DNA of 7,681 nucleotides from a bacterium (GTDB lineage Bacteria > Patescibacteriota > Minisyncoccia > UBA6257 > UBA9933). Every line of letters starts with the position of its first letter. The first letter of the stretch is position 1. A program made the translations under genes and the position numbers. Below the pieces are notes generated by a model, which had not been told where the DNA came from, did no database searches, and was given only the letters and a program-made list of their open reading frames with translations. The DNA lies in NCBI GenBank assembly GCA_021817915.1, contig JAKAFV010000016.1, forward strand, positions 1-7,681. The letters run 5' to 3'. This document shows, one piece after another, positions 4,286 through 7,681 of the stretch.

Positions 4286-5182
4286 TTAACAAGTTTTCCC
4301 CAACAAATACATTTTCCGCTTTTTTTCGGGGAATTTTTCTATGGCGTATCTCAGCATTGTCCGTGGCATGGTTTTATAATGTTTTTTGAGAAACTTTTCT
4401 TCCTGCGCCAAATTTCTTTTCCCTATTTCCCGAAGCATCCACCCAACCGCCTTATGAATCAAATCATGTTTGTCGTTTAAAAGTATTTTGGAGATTTTTA
4501 ATGTATCTTCAAACTGGTTTTGCCTGATAAAAGCGAAAGTTGAAATTATCGCAATTCTTTTTTCCCAAAGATTTTTAGATTCCGCCAGCCTATACAATGT
4601 ATTTGTAGATTCGTATGCATTCGTAGATTTGAATCGATTTGTAGATTCGCATGAATTCGTAGTTTCGCATCGGTTCAGATACTCGCCGACTATCTTCGAC
4701 GCGGACAAATCAACCAAATCCCAATTATTTATATATCTCGTATTTTTCAAATAAAAATTAAAAATCTCTCGCGCCCTTTCTTGTTTATCTCTCTCAATCT
4801 TTTGCCGATCATTTAAAGCGCTGTGATATATCACAGCGTCATTGCGCCATAATTTAATGCTATGATGCATCATAGCATTATTTTGTCGCGCATCTTTGAT
4901 GTTATGCGATCGCATAACAGACTGAAATTGATAAATTAAAATTCTAAGGGCAGCGGCGCGTTCTTCGTGGATTTTAGATTTCAGCAATTTCTCTATATCT
5001 CTAATACTTATATCTTTATGCCTATAAGCTACTTCCTTTATTTGCGCTGAAGTTAAGCCCAAAAATACATCGCCTTCAGCGTATTCCCCCTTCCCGGTCT
5101 TAAAAAACCCCTGAAGGAGTTTTGCCCTTTTGGGGTTGGATTTTGATTTAAGCTGTTTGCGGAGCGATAAAAGATTATGCAT
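4286..5182 (-). CDS. DNA alkylation repair protein, AlkD-like HEAT-repeat DNA glycosylase, with two repeat-derived insertions
   Basis: A 298-residue all-helical protein of the AlkD/AlkC HEAT-like family, which excises cationic alkylated bases such as 3- and 7-methylpurines from DNA. Residues matching those important in Bacillus cereus AlkD are visible: Trp154 and Asp158 in NNWDLVDLS (AlkD Trp109/Asp113), Arg209 in KRIAIIS (Arg148) and Trp248 in GWMLRE (Trp187). The family is usually about 235 residues; the excess is explained by two low-complexity insertions. One is about residues 88-124, encoded by three palindromes. The other is residues 171-194, four ESTN-type hexapeptides encoded by an 18-bp repeat. 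Both fall between conserved helices, so the protein may still fold. The start is three bases after the hydrolase stop. A 22-bp gap separates the stop from the terminator. Confidence 0.88.
   Translation of the reverse strand: MHNLLSLRKQLKSKSNPKRAKLLQGFFKTGKGEYAEGDVFLGLTSAQIKEVAYRHKDISIRDIEKLLKSKIHEERAAALRILIYQFQSVMRSHNIKDARQNNAMMHHSIKLWRNDAVIYHSALNDRQKIERDKQERAREIFNFYLKNTRYINNWDLVDLSASKIVGEYLNRCETTNSCESTNRFKSTNAYESTNTLYRLAESKNLWEKRIAIISTFAFIRQNQFEDTLKISKILLNDKHDLIHKAVGWMLREIGKRNLAQEEKFLKKHYKTMPRTMLRYAIEKFPEKKRKMYLLGKTC
4601..4672 (-). repeat. 18-bp tandem repeat, four units, inside the AlkD-like gene
   Basis: Read on the coding strand, four consecutive 18-bp units follow the pattern NNN TGC GAA TCT ACN AAT with a few changes. 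They encode RCETTN, SCESTN, RFKSTN and AYESTN (residues 171-194). They sit between the conserved IVGEYLN and LYRLAESKNLWE segments, where homologues have a short loop. Units 1-2 are repeated as an inverted copy upstream of mraZ (3864-3892). Confidence 0.8.
4819..4919. repeat. Cluster of three perfect palindromes (20, 26 and 20 bp) inside the AlkD-like gene
   Basis: Three uninterrupted perfect palindromes lie at 4819-4838 (CGCTGTGATA and its complement), 4855-4880 (centre ATGCAT) and 4900-4919 (centre GCGATCGC). Their centres are 39 and 42 bp apart, both whole codon numbers. They encode SVMRSHN, NAMMHHS and DAVIYHS in a segment (residues about 88-124) with no counterpart in AlkD. The 20-bp stretches after each palindrome share loose similarity on the coding strand, suggesting a diverged unit of about 40 bp repeated three times. 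Confidence 0.85.
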
Positions 5183-5185
5183 ATT

Positions 5186-5764
5186 TTATTTCTCTCTGGT
5201 TATTTCAAGCACGGAATCAAGAATAGACGGCAATTCTTTTATGTCCGCCTCGCCGTTAATATGGCCCTTATTATGCTCTATTATAATTTTCGCGCCGATT
5301 AATTCTTTCCAGCGCGTTTGGTTTTCCGGAACAACAAACGGGCCGTCATCCGAAAAAATCGCGATGGCGCGGTTAACCGCCTCGCAGATTTTCTTGTCAT
5401 CCCGCGGTTCGTTAACCCACGGCCCGGCAATCCGCTGTTCTTCTTCCGTCTCCAAATTGCGCAAATTATACCAGCCAGCCACAAAAACCGCTCCGCCGAT
5501 TTTCACGCCCTCGGGCAAAGTCTGTAAATACCTGATAATCGCCTGGCAACCGATGGAATGCCCGACAAAATAAGTGTTTTCATCCGCCTTGCCGACAAGC
5601 TGGGATATAAAAGGAATCCATGTTTCAATTTTCGGCTCTCCGGCATCCGGCATTGCGGGAACAAAAACTTCAAAACCCCTGCCCTCCAGCTCTTTTTTAA
5701 GCCATGGAAACCAGCCCTCTTCGGGATATCCGTCCCAGCCGTGAATTATAAAAACTCTTTTCAT
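5186..5764 (-). CDS. RBBP9/YdeN-family serine hydrolase (alpha/beta fold)
   Basis: A 192-residue small alpha/beta hydrolase. Motifs: IIHGWDG near residues 6-12 (oxyanion-hole side); nucleophile elbow GHSIG with Ser70; acid residue in FSDDGPF (Asp139 or Asp140); and His168 in HNKGHI. That is a complete Ser-Asp-His triad in the order typical of RBBP9/YdeN. The natural substrate is not known, and many family members are poorly characterised. I chose ATG at 5764 rather than the in-frame ATG at 5782 because MKRVFIIHG is the usual beginning and the ATG overlaps the TGA of the CYTH gene (ATGA at 5764-5761), implying coupled translation. No signal peptide is seen, so it is probably cytoplasmic. It ends three bases before the AlkD-like start. 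Confidence 0.88.
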   Translation of the reverse strand: MKRVFIIHGWDGYPEEGWFPWLKKELEGRGFEVFVPAMPDAGEPKIETWIPFISQLVGKADENTYFVGHSIGCQAIIRYLQTLPEGVKIGGAVFVAGWYNLRNLETEEEQRIAGPWVNEPRDDKKICEAVNRAIAIFSDDGPFVVPENQTRWKELIGAKIIIEHNKGHINGEADIKELPSILDSVLEITREK

Positions 5765-6297
5765 ATTATTAATTTCTGCCAATTTTGTTTATAGTATTGA
5801 TATTTTTTGCCAAACTCTTCTTTTGATGTCGGTTCTATACCCAATTCCTGCAGTTTATCTTTAAGATACGTGAATACTTTTTCTTTATCCGCTTCGGTTG
5901 CCATTTTTTCCAGCTCAATAATATGGCCATACCCTTTCGTATAATCCAACGCCACGTCTATATCGCCCCATTTAAAAGAATTTCTTGTGCGAAACCATTT
6001 GATTTGCGCTTTATAGCCAAGCGCTAAAAATAATTGTTCCAATTTATCAAAATCTTCTATACCAAGTTTAACTTCAATTTCTTCCCGGTGCTCGTCGTGA
6101 ATCTGCCCTTTTTTAAGCCAGATTTTGGAATATTTGCTGTTTTTCTGTATCCGCAAATCTTGCGGACAATCAAAATAATAAGTAATTTGCTCGTCTTCGC
6201 CCAAAAACTCCGCGTCTTTTTTAAAACGTGCAACCAGCTCTTTGTGCTGGCTTTCAGTTATAAAACTCCTTATTTCACATTCGATGTTGAGTTGCAT
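5761..6297 (-). CDS. CYTH-domain protein (class IV adenylate cyclase / thiamine-triphosphatase-like)
   Basis: This 178-residue protein covers a complete CYTH (triphosphate tunnel metalloenzyme) domain. The N-terminal ExExK-type signature is present as E6-C-E8-I-R10, with Arg in place of Lys. Further barrel strands carry charged residues that normally bind triphosphate and metal: KIWLKKG (58-64), REEIEVKL (71-78), DIDVALDYTKGYGHIIELE (112-130) with Asp118, Glu128 and Glu130. Such enzymes hydrolyse or cyclise triphosphates (ATP to cAMP, ThTP, tripolyphosphate); the actual substrate cannot be read from sequence. The stop overlaps the hydrolase start (ATGA). The ATG has no clear Shine-Dalgarno site and lies just downstream of a remnant of another gene's 5' end. 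Confidence 0.85.
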   Translation of the reverse strand: MQLNIECEIRSFITESQHKELVARFKKDAEFLGEDEQITYYFDCPQDLRIQKNSKYSKIWLKKGQIHDEHREEIEVKLGIEDFDKLEQLFLALGYKAQIKWFRTRNSFKWGDIDVALDYTKGYGHIIELEKMATEADKEKVFTYLKDKLQELGIEPTSKEEFGKKYQYYKQNWQKLII

Positions 6298-6299
6298 AG

Positions 6300-6359
6300 A
6301 TTATTTTTAGAATCGGATTTTAATTTAAGCTGTTTGCGGAGAGACAAAAAGGACTGCAT
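6300..6359 (-). pseudogene. Remnant of a second AlkD-like gene start
   Basis: Reading leftwards from ATG at 6359, the first codons give MQSFLSLRKQLKLKSDSK, closely resembling MHNLLSLRKQLKSKSNPK at the start of the intact AlkD-like gene (5182). The DNA shares a 19-nt identical core (CTCCGCAAACAGCTTAAAT), then AAAATCC after one mismatch. Similarity stops just before the CYTH start at 6297, and the frame ends shortly inside that gene. The best explanation is a duplicated or replaced AlkD-like gene of which only the first 18-20 codons survive. A functional short leader peptide is less likely. Confidence 0.6.
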
Positions 6360-6373
6360 TTAAAAAATCTGCG

Positions 6374-7222
6374 TTAATTAAAAATACCTATCGCATCTAC
6401 ATTCAAAATTCTCCCATATGACTCTATGTCACCGACCCGAACAAAAGTTGGCATTCCAACATAACAATTTTGATTTACAAGTATGGCAACACCACCAGAA
6501 TTACCATGTTCCATTTTTGCCGAAGTAATATAATAGTTACCATCATATCCTGATATTATCCCTTCTGTAGGAGTAATATCGTTTTGCGATCCACCTACGG
6601 GATATCCAAGAATCACTATATCATCACCTACCGAGGTCGCTATTTTTCTACAAACCATATAATTATTAGTTTTTGATGAAATTAAATTTTTGATGTAGTT
6701 ATCTGGACTATTTACTTTTAAAATCCCTAAGTCGATATTTTCACTAAAGTTGAAAGCTAATTCAAACGAATAGATAGTATTATTCCCGGGTAATTGAAAA
6801 TTGCACTTTGTTAAACTTTGACCCGAATTATCAATCAAAATGTGTTTATTTGTAACAACGTAAATTCCATTATCTGATTTAGAATCTGTCAAAAATCCTG
6901 ACCCGCTTAAATAATTTGAACCAAAATTGCATTCTATATAAACTACAAATGGCCTCCATTTTGCAATAATTGACGGTAAGTCTGGCCGATTTACATATTT
7001 AGATTTAATATTATCTAAAATTTCTTTGATATTTTTAAGGTCGGCTTGTAAGCTATCTAAATTTAACTTAAAAGTATCAACATTGGACTGCAAACTAATA
7101 TTTTTTTGTTCTAAATTATTTATATTATCTTTTATAAACCCTAAATTATAAATTATATAAATAAAAACCACGCATAAAATTATAGAAAAAATTAATAAAC
7201 ATGATTTTATAGAATTATTCAT
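6374..7222 (-). CDS. Membrane-anchored trypsin-like serine protease with N-terminal coiled coil
   Basis: A 282-residue protein. Residues 7-30 form a strongly hydrophobic segment, probably an uncleaved signal anchor. Residues about 31-76 are heptad-like (NNLEQKNISLQSNVDTFKLN and following) and suit a coiled coil. From about residue 90 there is a chymotrypsin-fold domain with a plausible triad: His127 (VVTNKH), Asp164 (ENIDLGIL) and Ser242 (GNSGG). The protease domain is therefore predicted outside the cytoplasmic membrane, held off it by the coiled coil. No PDZ domain follows, unlike HtrA/DegP. The substrate is unknown. The gene is visibly more A/T-rich than its neighbours. It begins 19 bp after the upstream stop, with no good Shine-Dalgarno site. 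Confidence 0.82.
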   Translation of the reverse strand: MNNSIKSCLLIFSIILCVVFIYIIYNLGFIKDNINNLEQKNISLQSNVDTFKLNLDSLQADLKNIKEILDNIKSKYVNRPDLPSIIAKWRPFVVYIECNFGSNYLSGSGFLTDSKSDNGIYVVTNKHILIDNSGQSLTKCNFQLPGNNTIYSFELAFNFSENIDLGILKVNSPDNYIKNLISSKTNNYMVCRKIATSVGDDIVILGYPVGGSQNDITPTEGIISGYDGNYYITSAKMEHGNSGGVAILVNQNCYVGMPTFVRVGDIESYGRILNVDAIGIFN

Positions 7223-7241
7223 TTCGTGGGCGCACGTGGGA

Positions 7242-7681
7242 TTAATTTGTTTTCTCTTGCTGGATAAATATTTTTCGTAATGCAGGCTCTTGCATTACTG
7301 CATGACTTGCTCCATACACAATGAAAGCTCGTTTATGAGTTTCCATCGCCTTGGCTATATCGCTTACAATTTTTCTATCTCTGAATGCCGAAGACTCTTC
7401 GCTAATACGATTTAATACTGTTTGTTTATCTTTCTTTTCTTTCCAGGGTATCGGGTCAATGCGGTCAGCCGTATTTTTGTCATTTTCAACATCTATGGCC
7501 TCGCCACAAATTTGCTCGCCAAGTTTTATCGCGCGTTCATACGAATAATCAAAATCTTTCCAATTTGTCGCTTGCACAAATTGATCAATAAACCCCTGGG
7601 CATATTGCCTAAATCCTTGTTTATTCATTTGGCGATTGTATTGCGGAAGCATGTGAAAAATATCCCACGCAAATATCTGTT
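7242..7681 (-). CDS. Uncharacterised protein, C-terminal part, with TraB/Tiki-like GxxH motif (5' end outside window)
   Basis: The reading frame is open to the right edge: upstream of the first internal ATG (7652) it continues QIFAWDIFHM without a stop, so the true start is probably beyond 7681. About 146 residues are visible. The C-terminal segment RDRKIVSDIAKAME followed by RAFIVYGASHAV resembles the end of TraB/GumN/Tiki-superfamily proteins, where a strand leads into a G-x-x-H motif (here GASH). Many such proteins are putative metalloproteases or haem-binding relatives. The support is one motif, so the assignment is tentative. No membrane segment is visible in this part. Confidence 0.55.
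   Translation of the reverse strand, partial: QIFAWDIFHMLPQYNRQMNKQGFRQYAQGFIDQFVQATNWKDFDYSYERAIKLGEQICGEAIDVENDKNTADRIDPIPWKEKKDKQTVLNRISEESSAFRDRKIVSDIAKAMETHKRAFIVYGASHAVMQEPALRKIFIQQEKTN

Noticed and set aside
4601..4672. CRISPR array
   Set aside because: Units are only 18 bp, directly adjacent without unique spacers, and lie in a coding frame; no cas genes are present.

Overview
This window looks like a piece of a Candidate Phyla Radiation genome (Patescibacteria, Parcubacteria-like). Several things suggest this: short AT-rich genes, weak Shine-Dalgarno signals, ATGA stop/start overlaps, a compact division and cell-wall cluster whose MurF starts directly at its ATP-binding domain, and many short repeats both between and inside genes. 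TGA is used as a stop codon (ftsI, CYTH gene), so there is no sign of a recoded UGA. Lineage is inferred from style and family resemblance, not from a marker gene. All genes read leftwards (minus strand).

Right part (7681 to about 4286), in transcription order: the C-terminal part of an unknown protein with a TraB/Tiki-like GxxH motif; a membrane-anchored coiled-coil trypsin-like serine protease; a remnant of a second DNA-alkylation-repair gene start; a CYTH-domain protein; an RBBP9/YdeN-type serine hydrolase coupled to it by ATGA; and an AlkD-like HEAT-repeat DNA glycosylase. A strong intrinsic terminator (4238-4264) closes this run. The AlkD-like gene carries two in-frame repeat-derived insertions: three perfect palindromes in a row, and four copies of an 18-bp tandem repeat.

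Middle (3852-4285): a 434-bp non-coding stretch. Read leftwards it holds the terminator, a candidate sigma-70-type promoter, a TGGGG/TGGAT direct-repeat cluster just downstream of the predicted start of transcription (MraZ-operator-like, also overlapping a perfect DnaA box), a strongly self-complementary block (3973-4104), and an inverted copy of the 18-bp-type repeat found in the AlkD-like gene.

Left part (3851 to 1): a dcw cluster in the order mraZ, rsmH, ftsL-like, ftsI (penicillin-binding transpeptidase), murF-like (cut by the window edge). MraZ would regulate the cluster, RsmH methylates 16S rRNA, FtsL and FtsI build the septal peptidoglycan machine, and MurF makes its precursor. The spacers before rsmH and ftsI can fold into long hairpins reaching or covering the next start codon; the ftsI one is bounded by 23-nt inverted repeats and looks like a small MITE-like insertion.

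The most unusual theme is repeat invasion: at least four repeat types (palindromes, 18-mers, heptamers, a GC-rich hairpin) lie in spacers or as tolerated in-frame insertions in conserved proteins.
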